Shown piece by piece: positions 31,385-42,230 of a stretch of 64,000 nt of DNA. This stretch comes from Flectonema sp. DT1601 (Eukaryota; Euglenozoa; Diplonemea; Diplonemida; Diplonemidae): positions 310,001 to 374,000 of the forward strand of contig OZ025826.1 in assembly GCA_964019425.1 (NCBI GenBank). The letters are read 5' to 3'. The translations under genes and the position numbers were made by a program. The number at the start of each line of letters is the position of its first letter. Positions within the stretch are counted from its first letter, which is position 1. The notes under the pieces were generated by a model, which saw nothing but the letters and a program-made list of their open reading frames with translations, made no database searches and had not been told where the DNA came from.

Positions 31385-31791
31385 CTGAATTTCGATAAAG
31401 TGGGAAGTAACGGACTGGGAGCTTTTGGCTCCTGCCCTATTCCCGATGTAAACTTTCTTTTTATTTTTTTTTTTTTTTTTTAAACAGGCCCAAAGGGCGA
31501 CAATGATGGTTGCTGACCAAGGAATAATATTCAAATGAATTTTCGTTTCAAAGAAACGAACAGAATTGAGAGAGAGGCAGAGAAAAAAAAAAAAAAAAAA
31601 AAGAAAGAATAGAAAAAAAAAATATGAAGAGGAAATAATCAAACATGAAAAAAAAAAAAAAAAAAAAAATATATAAATAAAAAACGTTGTATGAAAAAGG
31701 AAAAAAAGAAAAAAAAAAGACCAGAAAAGGAAAGAGAAAATGAAAAGGTATAATATTATTGTGGGGATATGAGGATAGCAGGGAGATGCTC
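31385..31791 (+). repeat. Dispersed repeat A, copy 2
   Basis: Near-identical to copy 1, again followed directly by a reverse-orientation B array. This copy is the left outer arm of the mirror structure discussed in the findings. Confidence 0.85.
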
Positions 31792-31905
31792 TTTTTTTTT
31801 TTTTTTTTTTTTTTTTTATTTATTATTTAAAAAAAAGGAAACAATCAGTTTAGCGTCTCGATCAGGACGGAAAATAGAAAAAATAGTCGATCGATAAAAA
31901 AACAA
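31792..31905 (-). repeat. B minisatellite, reverse orientation, interrupted by MULE-1
   Basis: One unit. MULE-1 inserted into its AAAAAACAA tract, which is duplicated on the other side (34418-34426), after which the unit resumes with TGATAACATTG. Confidence 0.9.
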
Positions 31906-32137
31906 GGGAAAACCTCTAATTCAACAAAAATAGTTTGCGAAATCGCCAACTCCCTACAAAAAAAAGTTATCCACCAGGACTCGAACTTGACCCGAAAAAT
32001 TGACCATCGGCCGAAATATTAGGGAAAAAAGTTACCGCACCGGGACTCGAACTTGACAGATTTTTTTAAAAAAAAAAATTCTTAATTTTTATTACAAAGT
32101 TTTTTTGTTGCAGCTTTCCACAAAAAAAAATTAAAAG

Positions 32138-34072
32138 ATGCCTGCTACTACTTATGCTGTTGGAGACTACTTCCGCACACAGGAAGAACTGATCCAGACT
32201 GTGTTTCGGGTGAACACTGTGCTAGGACACAGCTGCAGGGTGCAGAGAAGGTGCCCCACGTACCTCACCCTCGCCTGTCCAAACGACGAATGCCAATGGA
32301 CGGTGAAGGCAAAGGTGGTGGAGGGGGAGTGCCGCGTGACGAAGGTGGAGAGTCACACTTGCGCACCTGGGGAAGCGAGGCGGGGCTGCGATGGCACGTC
32401 GGACTGGATTTCCAGTATTTTGGAAGAGAAGGTAGCCAGTCAGTTTGACTACGGGCCGAAACAAGCGGCAATTGACTTAAAGTCATTCCGCGACGTTGCG
32501 GTCCCCAAAAAGACTGTGGAGAGGGGTCTGGAGAAGGCCAAGGAGAAGGTCCACGGGTTGATGGGCGAGCAGTACGGCCTGATAGCACCGTACCTCACCG
32601 ACCTCCAACAGCGCAACAGCCAGATGTACTGGAACATCGAGAAGAGAGATGATGGTGCTTTTGAGAGGGTGTTTTGGTCTTTTGTGAGGCCAGAAACAGC
32701 TGAGCACCTGGCACCTGTCATCTGCAGCGATGCATGCAGTCTGACGGGTCCGTTTGGTGGGTGCTTGTTCATCACCGTGGGGATCGACGCCGAAAGGCAT
32801 GTTATGCCTTTAGCCTACTCGGTTGGAGTGGTCGAAAACCACGAGGGATGGGCATACCACCACACCCACCTGAAGAACCATTTTGGCGACCGACTGAAAA
32901 GGTTCGTCTTGATTTCCGACAGGCAGAAGGGGCTGGAGTCCGACACCTCCCTGCACGGAGTCGTGTTGCACCATGCTTTGTGCGTGCAGCACTTGGTTGG
33001 CAACGTGGCCAGCCAGACGAAGATACCGAAGGTTGATGCGACATTGTTAGTGTGGAAGATTAGCAAGCTAAGCATCGAAACAGAGGCCGAGACGTGCCTT
33101 CAAGGGATAAAGGACAAGTACGGAAAACGTGCCCATCGTTATCTGCTTAAGTCAAACCTTGAAAGGTGGTCAGACGCTTACTGGCCTTCGGGTGTCCCCA
33201 GATGCAACACCTACACCTCCAACGCGTCGGAATGCGTCAACGCCGTGTTCAAGGAGACTCGGCAAGGGAGTCTTTTATCTGTGATAAAGGACACCCGTTG
33301 TTGGACAACGGACACCTACGCCAGCCGACGCGAGATGCATGCTGACGTTCCTGCGAACTATCCGGTTCCGACAGTGGAGTTGTTCGTTCGGGGGAGTGCC
33401 ACCTCAGCAAACAACCATGCTGTCACACCACTGGGTGAAGGACAATGGGAAGTACGACGAGAACACGGGTGGTTGGTGTGTCTGAAAGATGGAACATTAG
33501 TGTGTGGCTGTCCTGATTTCCTCCGCCACAACCTACCTTGCATCCACACAGTCAGAGTATTGACACATCAGCGCAATAATGTCTTTACTCACGAAACCTC
33601 TTTGCCTCCCTACACCAGAATGAGCAGCTACAGAGAGCTCTACCGCGTCTCTGTGTACCCACAGGCGATACCTACCGGACAGCTTCAATTCGACGGCACG
33701 AAACCCCCTGTTGTGCAGAAGGGTGTCGGGAGAAGAAGAAAGGTTCGGATTCGCTCCAACGGTGAATCAAGGACCCTGACGTGCTCCAACTGCGACGCTA
33801 AAGGTCACAACAAACGAAGTTGTCGGAAACCAACCTCGCAATCATCAAAGCCAGCAGCAAAGCCAGCAGCGAAGAAAGCAGCAGCAAAGCCAGCAGCAAA
33901 GCCAGCAGCAAAGCCAGCAGCAAAGCCAGCAGCAAAGACAGTCAAGAAGAAGCGAAAGCGATGTGAATCCTCTGATTCGGACTCACAATCTTTAAGTGCA
34001 CAGTCATCCTACTCATCTTACTCAACTTCAACGACAGAGTCTTACTCAACTTCAACGACAGATTCTGACTGA
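32138..34072 (+). CDS. MULE transposase with FAR1-like, SWIM and CCHC zinc fingers
   Basis: 644 aa from ATG 32138. The N-terminal finger (residues about 32-80: CPTYLTLACPNDECQWTVKA ... ESHTC) resembles the FAR1/WRKY-GCM1 type of MuDR proteins. The MULE catalytic core is at about 190-320: first Asp in VICSDACSLTG, second in FVLISDRQKGLE, then the conserved HALCVQHL helix. A SWIM finger follows (CGCPDFLRHNLPCIHTVRV, about 450) and a zinc knuckle (CSNCDAKGHNKRSC, about 548). The tail has a KPAAKPAAK-type basic repeat, a KKKRKR nuclear-localisation-like cluster and a Ser/Thr-rich end. It would bind the inverted ends and carry out cut-and-paste transposition in the nucleus. Length and domain order are complete for the family. 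Confidence 0.92.
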   Translation: MPATTYAVGDYFRTQEELIQTVFRVNTVLGHSCRVQRRCPTYLTLACPNDECQWTVKAKVVEGECRVTKVESHTCAPGEARRGCDGTSDWISSILEEKVASQFDYGPKQAAIDLKSFRDVAVPKKTVERGLEKAKEKVHGLMGEQYGLIAPYLTDLQQRNSQMYWNIEKRDDGAFERVFWSFVRPETAEHLAPVICSDACSLTGPFGGCLFITVGIDAERHVMPLAYSVGVVENHEGWAYHHTHLKNHFGDRLKRFVLISDRQKGLESDTSLHGVVLHHALCVQHLVGNVASQTKIPKVDATLLVWKISKLSIETEAETCLQGIKDKYGKRAHRYLLKSNLERWSDAYWPSGVPRCNTYTSNASECVNAVFKETRQGSLLSVIKDTRCWTTDTYASRREMHADVPANYPVPTVELFVRGSATSANNHAVTPLGEGQWEVRREHGWLVCLKDGTLVCGCPDFLRHNLPCIHTVRVLTHQRNNVFTHETSLPPYTRMSSYRELYRVSVYPQAIPTGQLQFDGTKPPVVQKGVGRRRKVRIRSNGESRTLTCSNCDAKGHNKRSCRKPTSQSSKPAAKPAAKKAAAKPAAKPAAKPAAKPAAKTVKKKRKRCESSDSDSQSLSAQSSYSSYSTSTTESYSTSTTDSD

Positions 34073-34234
34073 CTTACTGGCCACTGACTTGTTCAACAAT
34101 GTTTATCCCTCTCTAAAAAGAAAACTCTGATTGCCATATGCATGTGTTTTGACACTTTTGCCACGTCTGGTCTTATTTTGAATTGCCTTTGTCACGCTCT
34201 CTTTTTCCATCAGGTTTTGGGTAAAAAAAAAAAA

Positions 34235-34307
34235 GGTCGTATCGGGATTCGAGCCGGGTACCTCTGGGATATAAGGTGGAGGTACTACCTCTCGACTAAC
34301 GGGTCGC
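34235..34307 (-). repeat. tRNA-like (Pol III promoter-like) module inside MULE-1
   Basis: On the minus strand, TAGTCGAGAGG fits the A-box consensus and GGCTCGAATCC differs from the B-box consensus at one base; a T run follows. The acceptor and T stems do not pair, so this is not a working tRNA but a tRNA-derived or SINE-like piece. Confidence 0.55.
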
Positions 34308-34417
34308 TGTAAAAAAAAGTTTTTTCCCTCTTTTTATTCATATCGGGGTGGGACGTTTTTTTTTTGTGATGAGTTGGCGATTTCGCAAACTATTTTTGTG
34401 GAATTAGGGGTTTTCCC

Positions 34418-35265
34418 AAAAAACAATGATAACATTGTTTATTCTTTTTTTTTTTTTTAAATTCTTTTTATTTATTTTTTTTTTTTTAAAGAAAAAAATG
34501 GAAAATAGAAATTAGTCGACAAAGTCGAACGATAAAAAAAACAATGATAACATTGTTTATTCTATTTTTTTATTTTATTTTTTTCTATTCATTTTTATTG
34601 ATTTTGAAAAAAAAAAAAAAAACAATCAGTTTAGCGTCTTGACCAGGACGGAAAATAGAAAGTGATCGACATAGTCGATCGATAAAAAAACAATGATAAC
34701 ATTGTTTATTCTTTTTTTTTTATTTTAAATTCTTTTTATTTATTTTTTAAAGAAAAAAAACGGAAAATAGAAATTAGTCAACAAAGTCGAACGATAAAAA
34801 AAACAATGATAACATTGTTTATTCTTTTTTTTGTATTTTTTTTATATTCTTTTTTATTAATTTTGAAAAAAAAAACAATCAGTTTAGCGTCTTGACCAGG
34901 ACGGAAAATAGAAAGTAATCGACATAGTCGATCGATAAAAAAACAATGATAACATTGTTTATTCTTTTTTTTTTATTTTAAATTCTTTTTATTTATTTTT
35001 TAAAGAAAAAAAACGGAAAATAGAAATTAGTCGACAAAGTCGAACGATAAAAAAAAAAACAATGATAACATTGGTTATTCTTTTTTTTATTTTTTTTTAT
35101 ATTCTTTTTTTTTTTTTTTTATTAATTTTGAAAAAAAAAAACAATCAGTTTAGCGTCTTGACCAGGACGGAAAATAGAAAGTAATCGACATAGTCGATCG
35201 ATAAAAAAAACAATGATAACATTGTTTATTCTTTTTTTTATTTTAAATTCTTTTTATTTATTTTT
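34418..35265 (-). repeat. B minisatellite array, reverse orientation, alternating long and short units
   Basis: Alternates long units (with CAATCAGTTTAGCGTC...GGACGG) and short units (missing that block and carrying GTCGACAAAGTCGAAC in place of the perfect GTCGAT stem), making a dimer period of about 240 bp. Confidence 0.9.
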
Positions 35266-35555
35266 GGGAAAACCTCTAATTCAACAAAAATAGTTTGCGA
35301 AATCGCCAACTCCCTACAAAAAAAAGTTGTCCACCAGGACTCGAACTTGACCCAAAGATTTGGCTTGCGGCGGGTTTTTTGTTTTTTAGCCTACCAAGCT
35401 GGGAAGAGTGCAAGGGTGGCTTGCGTCGGTTTTATTTATCGTCGGCCAAATTCTTGGCGGGACGCAAGCCCCCCCCCAACCCCCCAAGGGGGGGGAGCCG
35501 CTAATAAAAGCCTGCCTGTTCCGTACAAAGTCCAACCTGAAAAAACAAATTTGCA

Positions 35556-35960
35556 ACTGATGACTCTCTTAGGGTAGCCAAATGCCTCGTCTTCTAATTA
35601 AAGATGCGCATGAATGGACTGATGAGATTCCTTCTGTCCCTACCTACTATCTGGCGAACAGCAGTCAAGGGAACGGACTTGAAACTGTCAGCGGGGAAAG
35701 AAGACCCTGTTGAGTTTGACTCTAGTCGGGTGTAGTTATAGGTGGGAGGTTTACCAACAATGAAATACCACTACTCTTATCGTCGCTTTACTTATCCAAT
35801 GATGGGGGAACGGCAGCTGCCTCTTCGGAGGTTAGGGTCCTTTCGGATTTCGAAACTCGTAGCTTTTCCGATTCCAGCGACAAACGGGCTTCGGCTCGAC
35901 CGACTCGTTTGGAGACACCAGTCAGGTGGGGGGTTTGGCTGGGAGGAGGGCCACATTGAC
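35556..35960 (+). rRNA. LSU (28S-type) rRNA fragment, captured
   Basis: Recognisable blocks in the conserved order of domain IV: ACTCTCTTAGGGTAGCCAAA (consensus CTCTTAAGGTAGC, the R2 target region), TGCCTCGTCTTCTAATTA, GCGCATGAATGGA, GAGATTCC...TGTCCCTACCTACTAT, AAGGGAACGG, CAGCGGGGAAAGAAGACCCT, GTTGAGTTTGACTCTAGTC, AGGTGGGAG, TGAAATACCACTACTCTTAT and CAGGTGGGGGGTTTGGCTGG. It is a partial, probably degraded copy inside MULE-2, not a working rRNA gene. Beyond about 35960 similarity becomes doubtful. Confidence 0.85.
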
Positions 35961-36283
35961 GAAGGCTTCTAAGTCACGAACCTAAATCGATGATGAGGAT
36001 CGTTAAGCCACATTTCTAAAGGTCAAGCTTTTACTATGGTTCGAATGTGTCTGACAAAAATTACCTAATTTGGAATGCTGCTTGAAGTCTGGTGAATTTT
36101 GGTTGGAGGTCTTAGTCTCACTGGTGAACTGCACAGTAACATTTTAAAGTGATCGATCACACGGGAGGGGTCTTGGTGATTTATTGCAACGGGAATATGT
36201 CTCAACTCGACCAGTGGGTGATGAATCCGCCCTTTGACTATGTTTTGGTCACATTTTCCGTCATTACGAAAAAGAGAAAAAAA

Positions 36284-36358
36284 GGATGTCACGGGGTTCG
36301 AACCCGAGACCTCCGGGTCATGGTTCGGCGGTCATAACCAGTAGACCACCGGAGCTCC
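36284..36358 (-). repeat. tRNA-like module inside MULE-2
   Basis: On the minus strand: TGGTCTACTGG (A-box-like), a CCGCC...GGAGG arm, a perfect B box GGTTCGAACCC, then a T run. The acceptor ends (GGAGCTC and GACATCC) do not pair. A very similar 50-60-bp stretch recurs in an unrelated element at 61228-61283, so it is a shared tRNA-derived module. Confidence 0.6.
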
Positions 36359-36466
36359 GAAAATTCTGAAAGTTTTCCCGTCATGTTGGGTTGTTTCGAG
36401 CGGTTAAAATTTTTGTGATGAGTTGGCGATTTCGCAAACTATTTTTGTGGAATTAGGGGTTTTCCC

Positions 36467-36793
36467 TTTATTTTTTAAAGAAAAAAATGGAAAATAGAAA
36501 TTAGTCGACAAAGTCGAACGATAAAAAAAAAAAAAACAATGATAACATTGTTTATTCTATTTTTATTTTTTTTTTTATATTCTTTTTTATTAATTTTGTT
36601 TTTTTTTTTTTTTTTTTTTTTTTAATCCCTTTTTATTATTTCAAAGAAAAAACAATCAGTTTAGCGTCTTGACCAGGACGGAAAATAGAAAGTGATCGAC
36701 ATAGTCGATCGATAAAAAAAAACAATGATAACATTGTTTACTCTTTTATAATTTTTTTTATTTTTTTATTTGTTTTTAAAAAAGAAAAAGAAA
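36467..36793 (-). repeat. B minisatellite array, reverse orientation, abutting E
   Basis: Two units right of MULE-2, the last grading into an AT-rich stretch that resembles, in inverted form, the start of the right-hand B array at 58560. Confidence 0.85.
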
Positions 36794-37084
36794 ACAAGCG
36801 GAATTGATCATAATGGGTGGTAGGGGTTGTTATAACTTCGTTTGAAAATTCTTCTTTTTTGATTTCTTTTTTTTTTTTTTCTTTTTATAGGAGTTAAGAT
36901 CACTTCAGGAGACAACACATAAACGAGAGCAGCAAGCAGAGTTGACACTATCAATTCAAATTTGAAATACCGGGAATTTATTTACAAGGAGGTATCTCAA
37001 GTGACTTGGTATCTCTAGCGTGTCGGTATCTCTGGAGTGCTGGTATCTCGTATGTGCGTTGGTATCTCATGAGTGATGGTACGA
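36794..37084 (+). repeat. Subterminal sequence E (left arm) with GGTATCTC iterons
   Basis: Begins ACAAGCGGAATTGATCATAA and continues through GGAGTTAAGATCACTT to five GGTATCTC motifs spaced 17-20 bp (36990-37070). Its inverted counterpart E' is at 58158-58501. The order of the distinguishing spacers (…GTGTCGGTATCTC, GTGCTGGTATCTCG, TATGTGCGTTGGTATCTC) is the same in both arms. Confidence 0.85.
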
Positions 37085-40047
37085 TGAACGATGAGAGATC
37101 CAGTGGGATCACTCAGGGTCTAGTAGAGACCACCAATGTTGTGCGTTGATAGGCAAGGTGACCAACCTTGACATTCTTTCTTTTCTCTCCTGTTGTGACA
37201 AACACAAAATACACACACAGCTTACAGTGTGTTCTTTGTGTATGTTTTCTTCAGGTGTGAGTAGTTTTTTTGTTCTTGCTCTTCAGGGAGGGCCTTAGCC
37301 AAAAGCTAACAGTCCAAATCTCACCTGGAAATTCAACTCAGTCCTTGTCAGTTTTGGCATCAAACTTGTAATGGTTTAATCATTACAGGTTATTTACTGA
37401 AATATTTGTTCTAAAAGTTGCTAAGTATTTCTCACTTAGAAATTTTTTATTTTTTTATTTTCAGCTTAATTAGCTACAAATTGTTTCTACTAAGTGTTTC
37501 TCACTTAGATTTTTTTTTTGCTTTTCAGCTCCTTAAAAGCTGCTAAGTGTTTCTGCTAAGTGTTTCTCACTTAGAATTTTATTTTTATGTTCGTTTTCTA
37601 TCCCTTCTCCTATCCCTTTTGTTCAAAATGAGCGGGAGGAAATTCTCTCATTCACGCTAAGATGCACTCTGAACTTTGATTTTTTGATCTGAGTGTGAGG
37701 GAATGACCTGTTAGTGCATTGGGCATAGGCTGGGCTGCAGTTTAGATGTCTTAGGTGTTAATAGGGGGTTCCTCTTAGCATTTTTCTTTGTTCCCACCTT
37801 ATGATTTTCTTGAAGAAAAAAAATAGAAGTCATAATGGTGCTTCCCTCTGGAAGGGTTGTAAGCCATGGTGTCCAACTAAATTAAAGGACAAGTCTGGGA
37901 TAATCCCTGCCAGAGGGGCGAGTATTCTACCATGGTTGAAATACTCTGGCAACTGATCTTCAATTTTATGTTGTTTGTTAGCTGCTGGTGTATCCTGATC
38001 ATGTGTTGATACTTGCATTTTTTTATTTGTAATCTTCTATTACAATTCTCTTTCTGTTCTGGTCTGTTACTTCATTTGTCTTGTTTAACTTCAGTTATAT
38101 CCATTTTACTTTTTATTGTTTCCCATCTACTTTTTATTTTCTATTAGTTCTGGTCAGAAACTCCTGGGCAGCAAGAAGGAAAGCAGTTAAGTACTTCTGG
38201 GTGTTTGGCATCACCCCCCATAGTGAGCAAGTACAACAGGTAGCATTGGTAGTCTGTTGATCCTGAGTGATCCCAGCTACAGTTTTGTTTTTCTTTCTTT
38301 TTTTTAGAAGAAGATCAGGACATCCAAGCACTGCTGGATAGTTGCTGAATGCAGGGCCTGCCTGTGGCATTATAATAACAGGCTAAGTCATTTGTAGTTC
38401 ATAGTTTACCTTTGATTTTATAACTTCACACAGGGTACTATGAACGATGAGAGATCCAGTGGGATCACTCAGGGTCTAGTAGAGACCACCAATGTTGTGC
38501 GTTGATAGGCAAGGTGACCAACCTTGACATTCTTTCTTTTCTCTCCTGTTGTGACAAACACAAAATACACACACAGCTTACAGTGTGTTCTTTGTGTATG
38601 TTTTCTTCAGGTGTGAGTAGTTTTTTTGTTCTTGCTCTTCAGGGAGGGCCTTAGCCAAAAGCTAACAGTCCAAATCTCACCTGGAAATTCAACTCAGTCC
38701 TTGTCAGTTTTGGCATCAAACTTGTAATGGTTTAATCATTACAGGTTATTTACTGAAATATTTGTTCTAAAAGTTGCTAAGTATTTCTCACTTAGAAATT
38801 TTTTATTTTTTTATTTTCAGCTTAATTAGCTACAAATTGTTTCTACTAAGTGTTTCTCACTTAGATTTTTTTTTTGCTTTTCAGCTCCTTAAAAGCTGCT
38901 AAGTGTTTCTGCTAAGTGTTTCTCACTTAGAATTTTATTTTTATGTTCGTTTTCTATCCCTTCTCCTATCCCTTTTGTTCAAAATGAGCGGGAGGAAATT
39001 CTCTCATTCACGCTAAGATGCACTCTGAACTTTGATTTTTTGATCTGAGTGTGAGGGAATGACCTGTTAGTGCATTGGGCATAGGCTGGGCTGCAGTTTA
39101 GATGTCTTAGGTGTTAATAGGGGGTTCCTCTTAGCATTTTTCTTTGTTCCCACCTTATGATTTTCTTGAAGAAAAAAAATAGAAGTCATAATGGTGCTTC
39201 CCTCTGGAAGGGTTGTAAGCCATGGTGTCCAACTAAATTAAAGGACAAGTCTGGGATAATCCCTGCCAGAGGGGCGAGTATTCTACCATGGTTGAAATAC
39301 TCTGGCAACTGATCTTCAATTTTATGTTGTTTGTTAGCTGCTGGTGTATCCTGATCATGTGTTGATACTTGCATTTTTTTATTTGTAATCTTCTATTACA
39401 ATTCTCTTTCTGTTCTGGTCTGTTACTTCATTTGTCTTGTTTAACTTCAGTTATATCCATTTTACTTTTTATTGTTTCCCATCTACTTTTTATTTTCTAT
39501 TAGTTCTGGTCAGAAACTCCTGGGCAGCAAGAAGGAAAGCAGTTAAGTACTTCTGGGTGTTTGGCATCACCCCCCATAGTGAGCAAGTACAACAGGTAGC
39601 ATTGGTAGTCTGTTGATCCTGAGTGATCCCAGCTACAGTTTTGTTTTTCTTTCTTTTTTTTAGAAGAAGATCAGGACATCCAAGCACTGCTGGATAGTTG
39701 CTGAATGCAGGGCCTGCCTGTGGCATTATAATAACAGGCTAAGTCATTTGTAGTTCATAGTTTACCTTTGATTTTATAACTTCACACAGGGTACTATGAA
39801 CGATGAGAGATCCAGTGGGATCACTCAGGGTCTAGTAGAGACCACCAATGTTGTGCGTTGATAGGCAAGGTGACCAACCTTGACATTCTTTCTTTTCTCT
39901 CCTGTTGTGACAAACACAAAATACACACACAGCTTACAGTGTGTTCTTTGTGTATGTTTTCTTCAGGTGTGAGTAGTTTTTTTGTTCTTGCTCTTCAGGG
40001 AGGGCCTTAGCCAAAAGCTAACAGTCCAAATCTCACCTGGAAATTCA
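37085..40047. mobile_element. Short LTR-like element C, tandem (three terminal repeats, two internals)
   Basis: A terminal repeat of about 251 bp (TGAACGATGAGAG ... ACCTGGAAATTCA) occurs at 37085, 38441 and 39797. Two 1.1-kb internal segments lie between, a period of exactly 1,356 bp with near-perfect identity. This is the pattern left when two copies of an LTR-type element share a terminal repeat. No RT, integrase or capsid gene is present, so it looks like a TRIM-type non-autonomous relic, young by its identity. I found no clear target duplication, so the LTR assignment is tentative. Confidence 0.6.
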
Positions 40048-40084
40048 ACTCTCTCTTGTGCATTGGAGAAACGAAAAAGGACAA

Positions 40085-40185
40085 CGGAAAATAGAAAGTA
40101 ATCGACATAGTCGATCGATAAAAAAAAAACAATGATAACATTGTTTATTCTTTTTTTTTTAATTTAAATTCTTTTTATTTATTTT
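40085..40185 (-). repeat. Single B unit, reverse orientation, at the LINE1 3' border
   Basis: One short-to-medium B unit between the end of the C array and the truncated LINE1 coding region. Confidence 0.85.
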
Positions 40186-42230
40186 CTGCTTGTTGGGTCC
40201 CAGTAGGTGGCTGGGTTCTCTCAGCAGCGGCAATCCCGCCTGCTTAAAGATGGAGATGAACTCCTCCTTCACCCTCTTGTGTCGCTGGTGCACGTGGCCG
40301 TTTTTGATACAGATTGAGGCATGGTATCCCTGCCTATCCTGTGGGCCTGAGCATATCCTGCATACTGCCCCTTCCGCGAACAGCGCTGCGCCCAATCGCA
40401 TCCCACATGCGATCCTGAACGTCTCTGGGTCCATCGCGCACTCTTCATCTGCTTGTTGCAGCCATGCGCTCGCCTTATCCATGCGCAGGGAGAGCAGCCT
40501 CCCTTTATCGCGCGGGTCATTCGCCCCCGCCAGCAGGCAGTCTCTCTTGACCTGGTCCAGTTTCGCCGAGGACAGCCTCTGGGGGTTCGGCCCCGGCCCG
40601 TCTTCTTCTATCCTTAGCTCCTCCGGGAGGGCGAGGTTCAACCCCTTCTTCAGTGCTGGCATCAGCACCCCCTTGAACCCCTCCCACAGTGACTTGCTCA
40701 CCCCTTGGACTAATTCCAGGGATCCCAATAGTGTTGCTCCCCTGTGCTCTGCACATGACCGCAGCCCCAATCCCCCCATCCGGGTCGGCAGTTGTGCTTG
40801 CATCCACTTTGGCCCCTCCAGTGTCAGGCCCAACACTCGGCTCGCCGTGGACCTCATGCCCTTTGGGCCTGTTAAAAAAAATAAAACAAATAAAAAGAAA
40901 GTTTACATCGGGAATAGGGCAGGAGCCAAAAGCTCCCAGTCCGTTACTTCCCACTTTATCGAAATTCAGCTCGTCCACCTTCTGCATCGAGGTGTCCATT
41001 TTCCCATGCGTGCAGCATCGCATCAGGTGGGTCACCTTGCAGAAGCCCATGCATTGCCTTAGGAGCACCATGGCCACCTGCCGGTCCTGCAGGTCTGCTA
41101 GCAGCTCCGCTTTCTTCTCCAGCTGCGCCACCTTCCTGTCGACGAACTCCTGGCAGTGTTCCTCCGTCCCGAACGGTGCCCCCAGGAAGTCCCCGTTGTA
41201 CAGTGGGGGTCTCATCCCTTCCAACCCCCACCCCAAGGGCAGGGTGTTCTGGGCTGAGTCGAGCACGTGCGTCTGGCACTTGTCCGGCCTCAGCGTCAGC
41301 CCCAGCTCCGCCGTCTCCTTCTGCAGGATTTGGAGGGCCTTGTCTACCTGTTCCAGGGTGCCCGCCACCAGCCCATCGTCCAGGTAGAAGCACGCCAACT
41401 CCGGCTTCGCCTCCAACACCTTCTGCAGCGCCGGCTTGATTGCCAACGAGAACAGCAAGGGACCCCCCTGCTGAGCGCCCTCCTCCGAGCTCAGCCTCTC
41501 GTCCCCAAACAGCAACCACGTCGGCGCTCCGTAACACCAGCTGACCCAGCTCTCCAGCAGGGTATCCCTCGTCGAATCCAGGAACGCCCCCCTCTTCACG
41601 CAGTTGAAGGCGTTCGAGAAGTCTATCTTCACGAACACTTTCTGTGACGAGAGCGCGTGCTCCGCGCGGAACTCATGCAGGGTGTGCACCGCCGCCTCCA
41701 CTCCCCCCGACACCGCTACTCCCAGCTGTCTCACTTCTAGCAACGAGCTCCTCGCCTGGGACCTGTATGCCCCGCACAGGATCTTCGCCACCAGCCGCCT
41801 CCATGTTTCCCCCACCGCGACTGGCCGGTGCCCTTCTTTCTCCAGCGCCGTCAGGTTCGCCCCCGCCAGCAGCGGCGCTACTTCCCGCGGCGCCCTCCCG
41901 TTCGCCAGAATCCTCACCACCTCCGTGATCGAGGCTACCAGCCCGGCACCTCACCCCGCTCCACCACGTCCTTCAGGTGTTGCGGCGCGAGGCCCGAAGG
42001 CCCTCCACTCGACCCCCTGTGGAAGGAGCGTAGGCATGCTAGCAGCTCCACCTCTGCTATCTGCACCTCCTGCCCTGCCGTGGCCGATGGGTCCGCTCGC
42101 CCTCGGGTGTAGGGTGCGCATCTGCTCCAGCACCTTCTCGGTTCGTTCTGCTGGCGGCGGCGCGTCTAGGGCCGAGATCGCCTGTGACAGGCAACCCTCC
42201 CTCGCTAGCGACGTGGCCCTGTCGTTCCTT
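40186..42230 (-). CDS. LINE1 reverse transcriptase region
   Basis: Motifs in order: PSGLAPQHLKDVV; RPVAVGETWRRLVAK; VKIDFSNAFNCVKRG (first catalytic Asp); EEGAQQGGPLLFSLA; ACFYLDDGLVAG (catalytic YLDD); GLTLRPDKCQ; then the thumb (WMQAQLPTRMGGLGLR), a CRICSGPQDRQGYHASIC knuckle and a basic tail. One frameshift lies near 41937-41941, where EVPG-W-stop should run on into LVASITEVV. Repeat A copy 7 is inserted in the thumb; skipping 40947-40869 as an intron restores NFDKVGSPKGMRSTASRVLG in frame. It is probably inactive, given the frameshift and lost 3' end. RTs of this type are widespread in marine invertebrates and protists. Confidence 0.85.
40858..40970 (-). repeat. Repeat A, copy 7 (113 bp) inside LINE1 RT, with intron-like borders
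   Basis: Runs from GCTGAATTTCGATAAAGTGG through the T run and AACAGGCCCAAAGGGC, then stops, and coding resumes (ATGAGGTCCACG). On the minus strand a donor GTAACGG (40947) and acceptor TTTAACAG (40869) bound a 79-nt candidate intron whose removal keeps the RT frame. Confidence 0.75.

Larger units (their letters stand above)
31906..34417 (+). mobile_element. Apparently intact Mutator-like element (MULE-1)
   Basis: Inverted ends of about 50 bp begin GGGAAAACCTCTAATTCAAC and, on the other strand, GGGAAAACCCCTAATTCCAC. Both contain ATAGTTTGCGAAATCGCC. The flanking 9-bp duplication AAAAAACAA is perfect. A 644-codon transposase fills the centre. Between each end and the gene lie tRNA-3'-like B-box stretches: CAGGACTCGAACTTG near 31976, GGGACTCGAACTTG near 32042, and a fuller tRNA-like unit at 34235-34307. 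Full frame, clean ends and perfect duplication suggest a recent, possibly active copy. Confidence 0.9.
35266..36466. mobile_element. Non-autonomous MULE (MULE-2) carrying LSU rRNA sequence
   Basis: It has the same inverted ends as MULE-1 over at least 50 bp, and a perfect 9-bp target duplication TTTATTTTT (35257-35265 and 36467-36475). No transposase; presumably mobilised by MULE-1-type enzymes. The centre holds about 400 bp of large-subunit rRNA sequence and, near the right end, a tRNA-like module. Confidence 0.9.

Noticed and set aside
36284-36358. Functional tRNA gene in MULE-2
   Set aside because: A-box- and B-box-like motifs are present, but the acceptor stem does not pair and the anticodon arm has a 12-base loop.
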